From contig NZ_CP114871.1 in the NCBI RefSeq assembly GCF_027474405.1, forward strand, positions 2,365,001-2,429,000: a DNA stretch of 64,000 bases. Direction: 5' to 3'. The DNA is from Caulobacter sp. NIBR2454. Its GTDB lineage: Bacteria; Pseudomonadota; Alphaproteobacteria; Caulobacterales; Caulobacteraceae. Below the pieces are notes generated by a model. It was not told the DNA's origin. It did not search any database and was given only the letters and a program-made list of their open reading frames with translations. This document shows positions 17,149 through 25,546 of the stretch, in pieces. The number at the start of each line of letters is the position of its first letter. Position 1 is the first letter of the stretch. A program made the translations under genes and the position numbers.

Positions 17149-18321
17149 ATGCGACGCTTCAACATAATCGGCTCGGTCGCGCTCCTGGCGCTCTGTCTGA
17201 CGCACGGCGCCTCCGCCTCCGCCTCCGCACCACTAGACTACCGGCAGGCCGAAAATTGGGTCTGCCGTCCCGATAAGCCTGGCGCCTGCAAGGACGATCT
17301 GACCGCTCTGGTCATTGAGGCCGATGGGACCGCCCGGCGCGAAGTCTTTGTCCCTGCCGTCGCGCCCAAGGTCGATTGTTTCTACGTCTACCCCACGGTC
17401 TCAAACAGCCCGGGCGTCTCGGCCCTGCCCGCCGTCACCGAGGAGGAACGCCGCGCGGTGCGGCAACAGTTCGCGCGCCTGTCCTCCGTCTGCCGCCTGT
17501 TCGCCCCGATCTATCGTCAGATCACGGTCACCCAGATGAAGGCGGCGGGCGCCGGCAAGCCCCTTCCCGGCGTTCGCGAAGCGATGGGCTTGGCCCAGGC
17601 GGACGTCGAGGCGGCATGGGACGCCTACCTCATCCAGCACAATCATGGTCGCGGCGTGGTCCTCATAGGACACTCCCAAGGCGCGGCGATCCTCGGTGCC
17701 TTGATGCGCAAGGATATTGATGGAAAGCCCGTCCAGGCCCAGCTCCTGTCCGCCATCCTGCCTGGGTCCTGGGTGATGGCGCCCACCGGAAAGGATGTGG
17801 GTGGCACTTTCAAGTCCATCCCCGCCTGCCGGACGCCGTCGCAGATCGGTTGCGTCATCGTCTTCAACGCCTATCGCGCGGACAATCTGATCCCGCCCGA
17901 CAAAATCCCGAAGTTCAGCGACGAAGCCCCCCTCTGCACCAACCCCGCCGCCCTTCCCGGCGGACCGGGCGTGCTGAAGCCGTATCTGTCCACATCGGGC
18001 GAGACGATCATTCCTGACCTCACCGCGCCTCAAGGTCCGTGGACGCGAGCATCCCTCTCTGCTGCCGCACCCTTCGTGACCCTGCCCGGCTTCTATGTCG
18101 CCGAATGCGAGAATGACGAGCACGGCGTCCATCTCAGCGTCACGCCGACGCCGAAGCCCGACGATCAGCGAACCGGAAACCTGACGGGCGAGTGGATCAT
18201 GAACGGCAAGCCCGACGTGACCATGGGCCTGCACCTGATCGACCTGAACCTCGTCATGGGGAACCTGATCGAGGTGATCGCGGCGCAGGCGGCTGCGTAT
18301 ATCGATCAATCCGCAAAATGA
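17149..18321 (+). CDS. DUF3089 family exported esterase-like protein
   Basis: A 390-residue protein starting at MRRFNIIGSVALLALCL, a signal peptide ending near ASASA. This ATG is preferred over a GTG 45 bases upstream because it places the signal peptide at the N-terminus. The body resembles DUF3089 alpha/beta-hydrolases: CFYVYPTV near residue 80, and a nucleophile elbow GHSQGAAIL near residue 170 with the candidate catalytic serine. A substrate cannot be given; lipid or ester hydrolysis in the periplasm is likely. Its stop overlaps the next gene's start (ATGA). Confidence 0.8.
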   Translation: MRRFNIIGSVALLALCLTHGASASASAPLDYRQAENWVCRPDKPGACKDDLTALVIEADGTARREVFVPAVAPKVDCFYVYPTVSNSPGVSALPAVTEEERRAVRQQFARLSSVCRLFAPIYRQITVTQMKAAGAGKPLPGVREAMGLAQADVEAAWDAYLIQHNHGRGVVLIGHSQGAAILGALMRKDIDGKPVQAQLLSAILPGSWVMAPTGKDVGGTFKSIPACRTPSQIGCVIVFNAYRADNLIPPDKIPKFSDEAPLCTNPAALPGGPGVLKPYLSTSGETIIPDLTAPQGPWTRASLSAAAPFVTLPGFYVAECENDEHGVHLSVTPTPKPDDQRTGNLTGEWIMNGKPDVTMGLHLIDLNLVMGNLIEVIAAQAAAYIDQSAK

Positions 18322-18893
18322 CGTCTCCAATCTCGCCGCTCAAACTCGTCACCCCATCCGCCGAGTATCTGCCCGGCTATGTGGATGCGCTTGAACGCGG
18401 CTGGTCGCCTGACAACCTGCGAGGCGCGGCCGCCGCGACCGAGCAGCTGACGGCCATAGCGACTGACGCGCCACGCTTCCTCGACAGCCTCTACGACCCG
18501 CAAGCCAAGGGCGCCCCGATCAAGCTGGCGGACGGCGGGACCGTCCCGCGCCTGCCCGGCTACTTCCTGTGGCTGTGGGACGGTGAGTTCTGCGGTTCGA
18601 TCAGCTTTCGCTGGAGCCCCGGGACCTCGACCCTGCCATCGCATGTCCTAGGCCATATCGGCTACGGCGTCGTGCCGTGGAAAGCCGGGCGCGGCTACGC
18701 CACCCGCGCGCTAGGTCTGCTCCTCCCCCGCTGCCGCGCCGAAGGCCTCGACTACGTCGAATTGACCGTCCAGCCCGACAACCTAGCCTCCCAGCGCGTC
18801 ATCACGGCCAACGGCGGCCGTTTCGTGGAGCGCTTCCAAAAAGTGGACGCGCACGGCGGTCAGGAGAGTCTGCGGTTCAGGATCGAGTTGTAG
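18318..18893 (+). CDS. GNAT-family N-acetyltransferase
   Basis: A 191-residue acetyltransferase of the type that acts on small molecules or ribosomal proteins. The acetyl-CoA region is seen as GHIGYGVVPWKAGRGYATRALGLLLPRC followed by the VQPDNLASQRVITANGG motif, which is typical of RimJ/RimL-like GNATs. The ATG at 18318 overlaps the preceding stop by 4 bases, so the protein is probably co-expressed with the DUF3089 hydrolase. The substrate is unknown. Confidence 0.85.
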   Translation: MTSPISPLKLVTPSAEYLPGYVDALERGWSPDNLRGAAAATEQLTAIATDAPRFLDSLYDPQAKGAPIKLADGGTVPRLPGYFLWLWDGEFCGSISFRWSPGTSTLPSHVLGHIGYGVVPWKAGRGYATRALGLLLPRCRAEGLDYVELTVQPDNLASQRVITANGGRFVERFQKVDAHGGQESLRFRIEL

Positions 18894-19421
18894 GGGCGAC
18901 AACTTGGGTGCGAGCGTTGTCCGCCTTTCGATGATCGTGATGTCCGACGACCTGATTACAGGCGATAGCAGCCCCCTTATCCCCTCCCCCAAAACCTCCC
19001 GTACTCTTCCCCCGTCTCCATCACGGGAAGGGCGCTCGGCCAGCGCCGGGTTGTGATGGGGATGCGGTCGAGCGGGTAGCGCGACCGTCGGTGGTGAGAA
19101 CGAGGGACCTTTCCGGTTCTGTCTGGACACTGCTCACGCCCCAAAGCGGCGTGACATCGGCGGCGTGGCGACAGGCGTGAGGGGGTTGCTCACGCGGTCC
19201 GGGGACTCCCACGCTGGGGGAGCCCGCCCGTCGGAGGCTTTGCCGGCTAAGCGCTAAGAGCGCTGCCTACCGGCGGCTCCCGGATAATGACCGCGCGGAG
19301 CGTTCGATCTTCGTCGAAACGGTATTCGCACTACTCACATCCGGGCGAAGGCCCGCACGCTCCGTCGCCCTTCCAACCTCGCGGGATTTCCCGTGGGGGT
19401 GCGCCGCTGTGCCCCAACCGC

Positions 19422-19492
19422 CGCTCACCCCGGCGAAGGCCGGGGCCCATACTGACTCTCAGCTTGGATCCCGGCCTTCGCCGGGATGAGCG
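19422..19492. repeat. Composite palindromic repeat, GGCGAAGGCC type
   Basis: A 71-bp element with outer arms CGCTCA and TGAGCG. Inside are two short palindromes, CCCGGCGAAGGCCGGG and CCCGGCCTTCGCCGGG, that are reverse complements of each other. This kind of element is widespread in intergenic DNA of Caulobacterales and related alphaproteobacteria. Confidence 0.8.
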
Positions 19493-19516
19493 GGTGAAGA
19501 GAGCTCAACTCAACCC

Positions 19517-19644
19517 CGTCACCCTAGGCCTTGTGCCTAGGGTCCAGAGACTCCGCGTGGGCCGAAAGACCAAGAGCGGTTCCACCTCCGCGAACCTAAG
19601 ACCTCAGCCGTGTCTGGATCCTCGCCACAAGGGCGAGGATGACG
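19517..19644. repeat. Composite palindromic repeat, CCTTGTG type
   Basis: A 128-bp element bounded by CGTCA and TGACG. The left half has CCTAGGCCTTGTGCCTAGG. The right half has ATCCTCGCCACAAGGGCGAGGAT. The two halves are inverted relative to each other (GGGTCCAGA against TCTGGATCC), making a MITE-like long imperfect palindrome. Confidence 0.75.
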
Positions 19645-19657
19645 GAGTGTGAACGTC

Positions 19658-19793
19658 CTCCCTCTCCCTCGATGGGAGAGGGACCGAGGGTTAGGGTGAC
19701 AGCGTCGGCGGGCCGAAACTCAGCCGCGCCACATCCTGAAACGCCTTCACCCTCATCCCCGACCCTTCTCCCATCAAGGGAGAAGGGAGGGAT
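19658..19793. repeat. Inverted pair of REP-like elements
   Basis: Two copies of a CCCTCTCCC/GGGAGAGGG hairpin (19658-19700 and 19747-19793) lie in opposite orientation about 46 bases apart, giving a BIME-like arrangement. They are related to the single copy after nagA at 17005. Confidence 0.75.
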
Positions 19794-19845
19794 AATCCCG
19801 ACTCTGCGCTATGACTCGCGCAAAGCTTCACCGACGAGACCTCCC

Positions 19846-20307
19846 GTGACGAACCTCGCCCGCCTGCTGCTGTCTCCCCATGGCCGGATCGGCCGCAAGG
19901 CGTTCTGGCGTGGTTGGGGGCTGACGGTGCTGATCAGTCTGGGCGCCTGGCTGATCCCCGTGGTCGGCGGCTTCATCAGCCTGTCGACCCTGTGGATGTG
20001 GGCGGCCCTGTGCGCCAAGCGGCTGCATGACCTGGGCCAGAGCGGTTGGGCGCAGCTGGCGCCCCTCGCCCTGGCGACGGCCAGCGTGCTGTGCGGGGTG
20101 GCGGTGATGGCGCTCGGGATCGTGGTCTCCGAGCAGATGGGCGCCTTCTTCACCCGCGAGGCGGCCAGCATGGGCGCCAAGGGCGTGCTGCTGCTTGTGC
20201 TGCTGGTCGGCCCGTCGGTGTGGCTGGTCTTCACCCTCTGGCTGGGCCTGGCCAAGGGCGAGGCGGGCGAGAACCGCTTCGGCCCGACGCCCGACGTGCG
20301 GCTCTAG
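19846..20307 (+). CDS. DUF805 small membrane protein
   Basis: A 153-residue inner-membrane protein with three or four hydrophobic segments. The N-terminus LLLSPHGRIGRKAFWRGW and the internal ALCAKRLHDLGQSGW motif define the DUF805 (YhaH-like) family, whose function is not known. The GTG at 19846 is chosen because the conserved domain begins at once; the in-frame extension upstream translates palindromic repeat DNA. Its TAG stop interlocks with that of the convergent GNAT gene in the shared tetranucleotide CTAG. Confidence 0.82.
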   Translation: MTNLARLLLSPHGRIGRKAFWRGWGLTVLISLGAWLIPVVGGFISLSTLWMWAALCAKRLHDLGQSGWAQLAPLALATASVLCGVAVMALGIVVSEQMGAFFTREAASMGAKGVLLLVLLVGPSVWLVFTLWLGLAKGEAGENRFGPTPDVRL

Positions 20308-20993
20308 CCGGCCCGCAGGAAGCTGGCCGTCATCTGGGCGCGAACCCGAAAGCCCAGGGCCTCGTACAGGCCCACGGCCCCGGTGTTGCTGATGTAGCAG
20401 TGCAGAAACGCCGCCTCGCCCCGGGCCAGGATGCGCGAGGCGACCAGCCAGGTCAGCATGGCGCCGTGGCCGTGGCCGCGATGGTCGGGATGGGTGCAGA
20501 CGCCGCTGACCTCGGTAAAGCCGTCCAGCCGCATGCGCTCGCCGGCCATGGCGATCAGGCGCCCGTCCTGCTTGACGCCCCAGAATTCGCCCAGACGGTG
20601 GGTCTGGGGAAAGAACGGGCCGGGCTCGGTCAGGGTGGCCAGGGCCAGCATCTCGGCCGCGTCGGCGTCGGTCAGGCGCACGGCCGGTTCGATGGGGCGC
20701 GGTGGGGTCGGGCTGGCCAGGCGCTCGGTCACCATCTGGACTACATCGCCCTGCTTCTCGACGGTCAGACCAGGCAGCGGCGGGGTCGGATCGGTCTGCA
20801 GCACGACGCCCACCCCGGCCTCGCGCAGGATGCGGGCCAGATCGTCCAGGGCCTCTGGGCTGTCGTCCCCGGCGGCCGCGAAGACGGCGGCGTCGGGGTG
20901 GAAGCGCGCGGCGCGACCGCCCGGAATGGCGTAGGAGGCCTGGCGGCCGGTCAGAGCGCTCCAGATGGGGCGGTCTAGGGGGTGTCTGCTCAT
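20304..20993 (-). CDS. GNAT-family (FR47-like) acetyltransferase
   Basis: A 229-residue protein with a C-terminal GNAT fold. The acetyl-CoA loop appears as GVCTHPDHRGHGHGAMLTWLVASRIL, followed by FLHCYISNTGAVGLYEALGF, which fits the FR47/GCN5-related group. The N-terminal 100 residues are less conserved. No substrate can be inferred. The gene is monocistronic by position, convergent with the DUF805 gene and tandem with a 58-residue gene upstream. Confidence 0.85.
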   Translation of the reverse strand: MSRHPLDRPIWSALTGRQASYAIPGGRAARFHPDAAVFAAAGDDSPEALDDLARILREAGVGVVLQTDPTPPLPGLTVEKQGDVVQMVTERLASPTPPRPIEPAVRLTDADAAEMLALATLTEPGPFFPQTHRLGEFWGVKQDGRLIAMAGERMRLDGFTEVSGVCTHPDHRGHGHGAMLTWLVASRILARGEAAFLHCYISNTGAVGLYEALGFRVRAQMTASFLRAG

Positions 20994-21009
20994 TAAGCCG
21001 TCCGGGTGG

Positions 21010-21186
21010 TCAGCCCTTGAGGTCGGGCCGGGAAGCGAGGAAGGCGGCCTTCTCGGCCGGCGTCAGGACCTTGGCCTTCTTCTGGCGCGACACCTTCGGC
21101 GTCGGCGGGGCGAAGGTGGTGCTTTGGGCCGCGCCCTTGGGCGTGCCGCCCTTGAGGTCGGAAAGGCGTTTGACTGGCGGTTTCAT
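21010..21186 (-). CDS. Small basic hypothetical protein
   Basis: A 58-residue frame from ATG at 21186 to TGA. It begins MKPPVKRLSDLKGGTPKGAA and is rich in lysine, alanine and proline, with no cysteines or membrane segment. Codon use resembles its neighbours and it fills the gap between two genes of the same strand, which supports a real gene. I do not recognise the family. The C-terminal LTPAEKAAFLASRPDLKG looks like a short helix-forming tail. Confidence 0.55.
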   Translation of the reverse strand: MKPPVKRLSDLKGGTPKGAAQSTTFAPPTPKVSRQKKAKVLTPAEKAAFLASRPDLKG

Positions 21187-21253
21187 GGTCGCCTCACAGG
21201 ACGCCCGCCGGACATCTCGGGCAGGAACATCATCACTGATTCCGTGACACGGG

Positions 21254-22348
21254 TCAGGCCACGGCCGCGATGGCGGGGCGGCGGGCCTCCAGCCGGGGCG
21301 GCGCGAGGCGCAGCGGCAGGGTCAGGGCCACGTGGAAGCGGCCGGCGACGGAATCGTCCACGCTCATGTTCGCCTCGTCGCCATACTCGGCGGCCAGGCG
21401 CTCGGCCACGTTGCGTAGGCCGATCCCGGCGCCGGGCGCGTTGGTGCGCAGGACGGTGTTGGTCACCTCCAGCACCAGCACCTCGCCTTCCGCCCGGGCG
21501 GCGATGGCGATGCGGGCGCGGCCGGCCTCTCCGTCCAGACCGTACTTGACCGCGTTCTCCACCAGCGGCTGGAGGATCAGGGCCGGGACCAGGGCGTTCT
21601 CCAGCGCCGGCGGCAGATCGACGGCCACGTCCAGGGCGTCGGTGAACCGGGCCTGCTCGATATCGAGATAAGTGCGCTGAAGCTCGATCTCGCGAGACAA
21701 GACGATGGCCTCGGTGGGCTCCAGCGTCAGGGTCAGGCGGAAGAAGGCCGACAGCCGCAGCAGCATGGTCTCGGCCGCGGCGTTGCGATGGTCCAGCACC
21801 AGCGCCGAGATCGCGTTCAGGGTGTTGAACAGGAAGTGCGGATTGATCTGATAGCGCAGGGCGACCAGCTGCGCCTCCTGCGCCAGGCGCTGGGTCTCGG
21901 CCAGCTGGCGCTCGCGGGCCTGGACGTCGCGCCAGAAACTGTAGGCCACCAGGGCCGCGCCCGTGAACAGGAACGGCATGGCCACCGCGTAGATGTAGCT
22001 GAGCGACCAGATCTCTTCCCACGCGCGCTGCGGATAATCGGTCATGTGCCGGAAGACCAGCATCAGGATCGGCACGTGGACAAGCGCCGCTATGAAGGCC
22101 GACACCAGAGCCGCCGCGATCCGCCCCGCCAGGCCGAACCTTCGGCCACCCGCCTCGATGGCCAGGAACATCAGATAGGCGGCGGCGCAAAGAACCGCGT
22201 AGGCGAGCACCTCGGCGGGGATGTGCCACCACTTGGGTGGATAGCCGTTGACCACGGCGCGCATGGTCAGGACGGCGTCGATCAGGGCCTGGGTGCCCAG
22301 CACGACGAACAGGGCCTCGCGCTCGATCTTCAGCCCCGACAAACGCAC
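21254..22348 (-). CDS. LytS/YehU-type sensor histidine kinase
   Basis: A 364-residue membrane histidine kinase. The GTG at 22348 is chosen because GGGGAGGA lies 5 bases upstream. Four or five hydrophobic segments occupy about 1-150, then a short coiled linker. The His_kinase domain (PF06580 type) carries phospho-acceptor His in LRYQINPHFLFNTLNAIS, and the ATPase domain has the N box LQPLVENAVKYG and the GIGLRNVAERL G box. Such kinases normally pair with a LytTR response regulator, but none lies beside this gene. A second kinase of the same class (37913-39055) does have one. Confidence 0.88.
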   Translation of the reverse strand: MRLSGLKIEREALFVVLGTQALIDAVLTMRAVVNGYPPKWWHIPAEVLAYAVLCAAAYLMFLAIEAGGRRFGLAGRIAAALVSAFIAALVHVPILMLVFRHMTDYPQRAWEEIWSLSYIYAVAMPFLFTGAALVAYSFWRDVQARERQLAETQRLAQEAQLVALRYQINPHFLFNTLNAISALVLDHRNAAAETMLLRLSAFFRLTLTLEPTEAIVLSREIELQRTYLDIEQARFTDALDVAVDLPPALENALVPALILQPLVENAVKYGLDGEAGRARIAIAARAEGEVLVLEVTNTVLRTNAPGAGIGLRNVAERLAAEYGDEANMSVDDSVAGRFHVALTLPLRLAPPRLEARRPAIAAVA

Positions 22349-22459
22349 GCACGTCCTCCCCGGCCGCTGGGGCCCGATGGGGAGGACGTTAAAGCAGGCG
22401 GCGGCGCACTCCAATCACCGCGTGCGCACGCGGGGCGTCATGCCGCAACAATCGCGCGC

Positions 22460-22813
22460 TCAGGCCTGAACGAAGACCTCGAAGCCGCCAAAGATCATGC
22501 GCTTGCCGTCGAAGGGCATGTTCTCCATGTCCGGCTTCATCCGTTCATCGGCCATGACCTTGGCCATGACTTCGTCGCGATGAGCGCGGTCACGATAGGT
22601 GGCGAACGAGAAGATCACGACCTCATCGTCCTTCGCCTGCACGGCGCGAGGGAAAGAGGTCAGCTCGCCATAGGGCACGTCATCGGCCTTGGCCTCGACG
22701 TAGGATAGCGCGCCATGCTCCATCCAGACCGTGCGGCCCAGTTCCGCCATCTCCTTGTAGGCGTCCATTTTGTCCTTGCTGACCGCCAGAACGAACCCGT
22801 CGACATAGGCCAT
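22460..22813 (-). CDS. DUF1428 family protein
   Basis: A 117-residue cytosolic protein matching the DUF1428 family (dimeric alpha/beta-barrel fold). It begins MAYVDGFVLAVSKDKMDAYK and ends with the typical FDGKRMIFGGFEVFVQA. The family is widespread and its role is unknown. A GAGGAGA ribosome-binding site precedes the ATG. It stands alone between the kinase gene and the YhhN-like gene, all on the minus strand. Confidence 0.85.
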   Translation of the reverse strand: MAYVDGFVLAVSKDKMDAYKEMAELGRTVWMEHGALSYVEAKADDVPYGELTSFPRAVQAKDDEVVIFSFATYRDRAHRDEVMAKVMADERMKPDMENMPFDGKRMIFGGFEVFVQA

Positions 22814-22879
22814 GGGATGTCTCCTCTTGCTTGTTGCTGTTCCTAGGACGTGGAAACGCCCCGCGATCCGACAGGCGCC

Positions 22880-23542
22880 TCAATATTTTCTGCTCAGGAC
22901 CCGGGTGACCCCCAGGCAGATGAGCAGGTTCGCGGCCAGATAGAGCCCCCAGACGCCGAACCCGACCCAGGCCTCTCCCTCAAGCGGCCCCGCCCTGGCG
23001 AAGATCAGCAGGTCGGAGATCACGAACAGCACCGCGCCCAGGCCCACGCCCGCCCTGTTGAACCGGCTGGCGATCGCCGCGGCCGCCATCAGCGACAGGC
23101 CAAAGGCGTAGAAGGCCACGCCGGGAGCAAAGCTCCTGTCGGCCGGCAGCAGATAGGAGATCACCACCGTCGCCGGCACGATCGCGAGAGCCGCCACCAG
23201 CCGAGCCATTGTCAGACGCCGATCCCTGTTCCGCCAGTACAGCGCGATCGCCACCAGATGCCCGATCAAGAACGCCACCGCGCCTCGCGTCAGGCCGATC
23301 ACCTCCAGCAGCACGTCGCCCAGGGCATAGAAGGCCAAGGCCGCGCATAACAACCAGCCGTCCCGTCCTTCGGCTCTCAGCCCCGCATAGAGCGCCAGCA
23401 GGCTGACCGCCGCGCCCTTCCAGGCGGCGCTGGCGGCGAGCGGCAGGTCCATGTTCCAGGACGCCATGTAGCTGACGCCCGCGACGACGGCCGCCAGCAG
23501 GACGAGATTGGATGCCATGCCGCCCCGCGTGATCGTGATCAT
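22880..23542 (-). CDS. YhhN/TMEM86-like membrane protein
   Basis: A 220-residue protein with about eight hydrophobic segments. The pattern (LLALYAGLRAEGRDGWLLCAALAFYALGDVLLE, then GAVAFLIGHLVAIALYW) matches the YhhN/TMEM86 family, whose animal members are lysoplasmalogenases. The bacterial role is probably ether-lipid or lysolipid hydrolysis in the membrane, but this is untested here. The ATG at 23542 follows GGGGGAAAG; an ATG 24 bases further in is an alternative start. The promoter region is shared with the divergent pseudouridine synthase gene. Confidence 0.75.
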   Translation of the reverse strand: MITITRGGMASNLVLLAAVVAGVSYMASWNMDLPLAASAAWKGAAVSLLALYAGLRAEGRDGWLLCAALAFYALGDVLLEVIGLTRGAVAFLIGHLVAIALYWRNRDRRLTMARLVAALAIVPATVVISYLLPADRSFAPGVAFYAFGLSLMAAAAIASRFNRAGVGLGAVLFVISDLLIFARAGPLEGEAWVGFGVWGLYLAANLLICLGVTRVLSRKY

Positions 23543-23638
23543 CTTTCCCCCGTGCGGCTTGGCCGCTCCCTGTTCGTTGGACGCAGGATGAGACGGATTT
23601 TTGCTGCGGCCAAGGCGCGGGATGCCTAGAAGGCGGCC

Positions 23639-24412
23639 ATGGCCTGGACCCGACGCTATGACGACGCCGAACCCCAGCGGGTTAACCGCTGGCTGGCCCA
23701 GAGCGGCGTGTGCTCTCGCCGCGAGGCCGAGGGGCTGATCGCGGACGGCCTGGTCTCCATCGACGGCGAGACGGTCACCGACGTCGGCCGCAAAATCCTG
23801 CCCGGCCAGACGCTCGTCCTGGCCGACCGCGCGACGGCCAAGCTGGAAAGCGCGCTGACCGTCATGCTGCACAAGCCGGTGGGCGTGGTCTCAGGCACGC
23901 CGGAGGGCGAGCAGATTCCGGCGGTCCGACTGCTGACGCGAGGCGCCCTGTACGGCCAAAGTCCATCGATCCCCAGCTTCGCCAACAAGTTCGCCCCCGT
24001 TGGTCGCCTGGATCAGGACTCTCGCGGCCTGCTGATCCTGTCGGAGGACGGAGTGGTGGCCAAGGCCGTGATCGGCCCGGCTTCCGAGCTGGAGAAGGAG
24101 TATCTGGTCCGTGTGGCGGGCATGATCGACGCCCGCAAGCTGGCGCTGCTGCGCTGGGGCCTCGAATTGGACGGGCGCAAGCTAAAGCAGGCTAGGGTCG
24201 ATGTGGTTGAAGGCCAGACCCTTCGCTTCGTCCTGAAGGAAGGCCGCAACCGCCAGATCCGCCGCATGTGCGACCTAGTCGAATTGCGCGTCGTAGACCT
24301 GCTGCGCGTGCGGGTCGGCGATTTGACCTTGGGCGACTTGCCCGAAGGTCGCTGGCGGGTGCTGACCGCCGAGGAGCGCGCCAGCCTGATCAAGGGCGGC
24401 GCCGGCGTATAG
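23639..24412 (+). CDS. rluF: RluF-like rRNA pseudouridine synthase
   Basis: A 257-residue RsuA-family enzyme that isomerises uridine to pseudouridine in ribosomal RNA. Residues of about 14-60 form an S4 RNA-binding domain (VNRWLAQSGVCSRREAEGLI). The catalytic domain has the motif GRLDQDSRGLLIL with the nucleophilic aspartate, and RNRQIRRMCDLVELRVVDLLRVRVG near the end. The ELEKEYLV and NRQIRRMC segments and the DLPEGRWRVLT tail resemble RluF (23S U2604) more than RsuA or RluB, but the exact site is an inference. The bidirectional hairpin at 24417-24438 ends the gene. Confidence 0.88.
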   Translation: MAWTRRYDDAEPQRVNRWLAQSGVCSRREAEGLIADGLVSIDGETVTDVGRKILPGQTLVLADRATAKLESALTVMLHKPVGVVSGTPEGEQIPAVRLLTRGALYGQSPSIPSFANKFAPVGRLDQDSRGLLILSEDGVVAKAVIGPASELEKEYLVRVAGMIDARKLALLRWGLELDGRKLKQARVDVVEGQTLRFVLKEGRNRQIRRMCDLVELRVVDLLRVRVGDLTLGDLPEGRWRVLTAEERASLIKGGAGV

Positions 24413-24416
24413 AAAA

Positions 24417-24438
24417 GGGCGCGGATCGCTCCGCGCCC
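24417..24438. terminator. Bidirectional intrinsic terminator
   Basis: GGGCGCGGA (24417-24425) and TCCGCGCCC (24430-24438) form a perfect 9-bp stem with a TCGC loop. AAAA precedes it and TTCCCC follows. It lies between convergent genes ending at 24412 and 24466. Confidence 0.8.
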
Positions 24439-24465
24439 TTCCCCGTCACGCAATGTCTGAGACTA

Positions 24466-25101
24466 CTAGCAGCCGTTGGCGTTCCGGCAGCCGCCCAGCT
24501 CAATCATCCTGCGCTGAATTTCCTTGGTCTCGCGTTCTTCCTCAAGCATGTCCTGCCTGGTCTTGCAGACGCGCTTGCCCATACGGGAGCCGACCTGCTC
24601 GACCTTCTTGCAGACCACCTGATCGCCGGCGTTGTCCGAAATCAGGATTTTCGGCGGCTCAGCCATGGGCGGCGAGAACTCCTGGCCCACCGTGGCGCAT
24701 TCGCTGAGATACATGTTCGCAGGGCTGCGGCCGGTACTTGCAGCGCGTTCGGCGACAGCGTCGTCGAAGGTCTTGCGGCCAAGGGCGATGTAGGATGCCA
24801 GGGCGGCGTCGGCTTCACTTGTACCGACCTTGCGATCCAGACGATAGCGACGCACCGACTCCGCATGGAAGTACTGAGCGGCGGCGGCGCTCTTCTCGGT
24901 GCTTCGCGACCGCGCGGCGTCGAAGGCGGCAAGGCCATCCATCAGACCGGCGCAGCGGGCCTGAATCTGCCAGAGCGCAAAGCCGTCATAAGGTGCGAGG
25001 GTCTCATTCCCTCTCCTGTGCTTGTAGACGAGGTCGTCGGCCGAGGCTTGGCCGGCGACGGCGAGAACAGAAAGTGCAGCTATGGCGGCGAGCGCACGCA
25101 T
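24466..25101 (-). CDS. Exported hypothetical protein, Cys-containing C-terminus
   Basis: A 211-residue protein with a signal peptide (MRALAAIAALSVLAVAGQASA, cleavage before DDL). The start at 25101 is chosen because it gives this signal peptide; longer in-frame versions add non-conserved sequence. The central part (about 30-140) is helical with ARCAGLMDGLAAF and a YLSECATVGQEF segment. The C-terminal part contains VVCKKVEQVGSRMGKRVCKT, a two-cysteine motif seen in short secreted proteins of sphingomonads and Caulobacterales, ending GGCRNANGC. Function unknown; periplasmic location likely. Confidence 0.75.
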   Translation of the reverse strand: MRALAAIAALSVLAVAGQASADDLVYKHRRGNETLAPYDGFALWQIQARCAGLMDGLAAFDAARSRSTEKSAAAAQYFHAESVRRYRLDRKVGTSEADAALASYIALGRKTFDDAVAERAASTGRSPANMYLSECATVGQEFSPPMAEPPKILISDNAGDQVVCKKVEQVGSRMGKRVCKTRQDMLEEERETKEIQRRMIELGGCRNANGC

Positions 25102-25387
25102 GGCGTCAAACCCCTTGAAAAACGAGGCCCATGGCCTCCCCCACCGGTCGGAAGTCACGTCGCTTTCGGCAGCGGGCCCCATCCCGCGCAACCTGCAAGC
25201 GTGAACGCCGCCCGTGAAGACATTCCATAGCCTTGGATATTGCAACGCAAGAGACCAAACGGCGCGCCGTACAATTTTGTGGAGCGACGGTCGAAAATTC
25301 CGCTTCTACGACCCGCGCCGCGCGCACTCGCTTTGACGATTCAGGCCGGTCGCGGTTAAAGCTCAGCTTCACTCACAGTGGAGCTTC

Positions 25388-25531
25388 ATGATGCGCAAGG
25401 TTCTTGTCCCCGCCGCCCTTCTGGCCGTTCTGCTGACCGCCACGGCCTGCAACACGATCTCGGGCGTCGGTCGTGACGTTTCGGCCGCCGGCCGTGCGGT
25501 CACCGGCACCGCGGAAGACGCCAAGCGGTGA
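25388..25531 (+). CDS. ecnB: Entericidin-like small lipoprotein
   Basis: A 47-residue protein with a lipoprotein signal: MMRKVLVPAALLAVLLTATA then Cys21, giving the lipobox TATAC. The mature part NTISGVGRDVSAAGRAVTG is the entericidin A/B family signature. Entericidins are small membrane lipoproteins, in enterics a toxin/antidote pair linked to stationary-phase lysis; in alphaproteobacteria usually one copy occurs and its role is unclear. The gene is free-standing, divergent from the exported protein gene at 25101, with 286 bases between them. Confidence 0.88.
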   Translation: MMRKVLVPAALLAVLLTATACNTISGVGRDVSAAGRAVTGTAEDAKR

Positions 25532-25546
25532 TATTGCCGCCGCCCG

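Larger units (their letters stand above)
18894..19845. other. Gene-free stretch with palindromic repeats
   Basis: About 950 bases with no convincing coding frame. The left part (18960-19285) contains C-rich tracts and several short inverted repeats, for example CACGCC...GGCGTG around 19135-19153, but I could not assign it to a known RNA. The right part (19422-19793) is occupied by three composite palindromic repeats, listed separately. Any open frames here cross the repeats and are not believable genes. Confidence 0.6.

Noticed and set aside
19021-19212. 63-codon minus-strand frame in the gene-free region
   Set aside because: No ribosome-binding site, no recognised family, and it overlaps short inverted repeats.
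19287-19652. 121-codon open frame in the repeat cluster
   Set aside because: It runs through two palindromic repeat elements; the translation has no conserved features.
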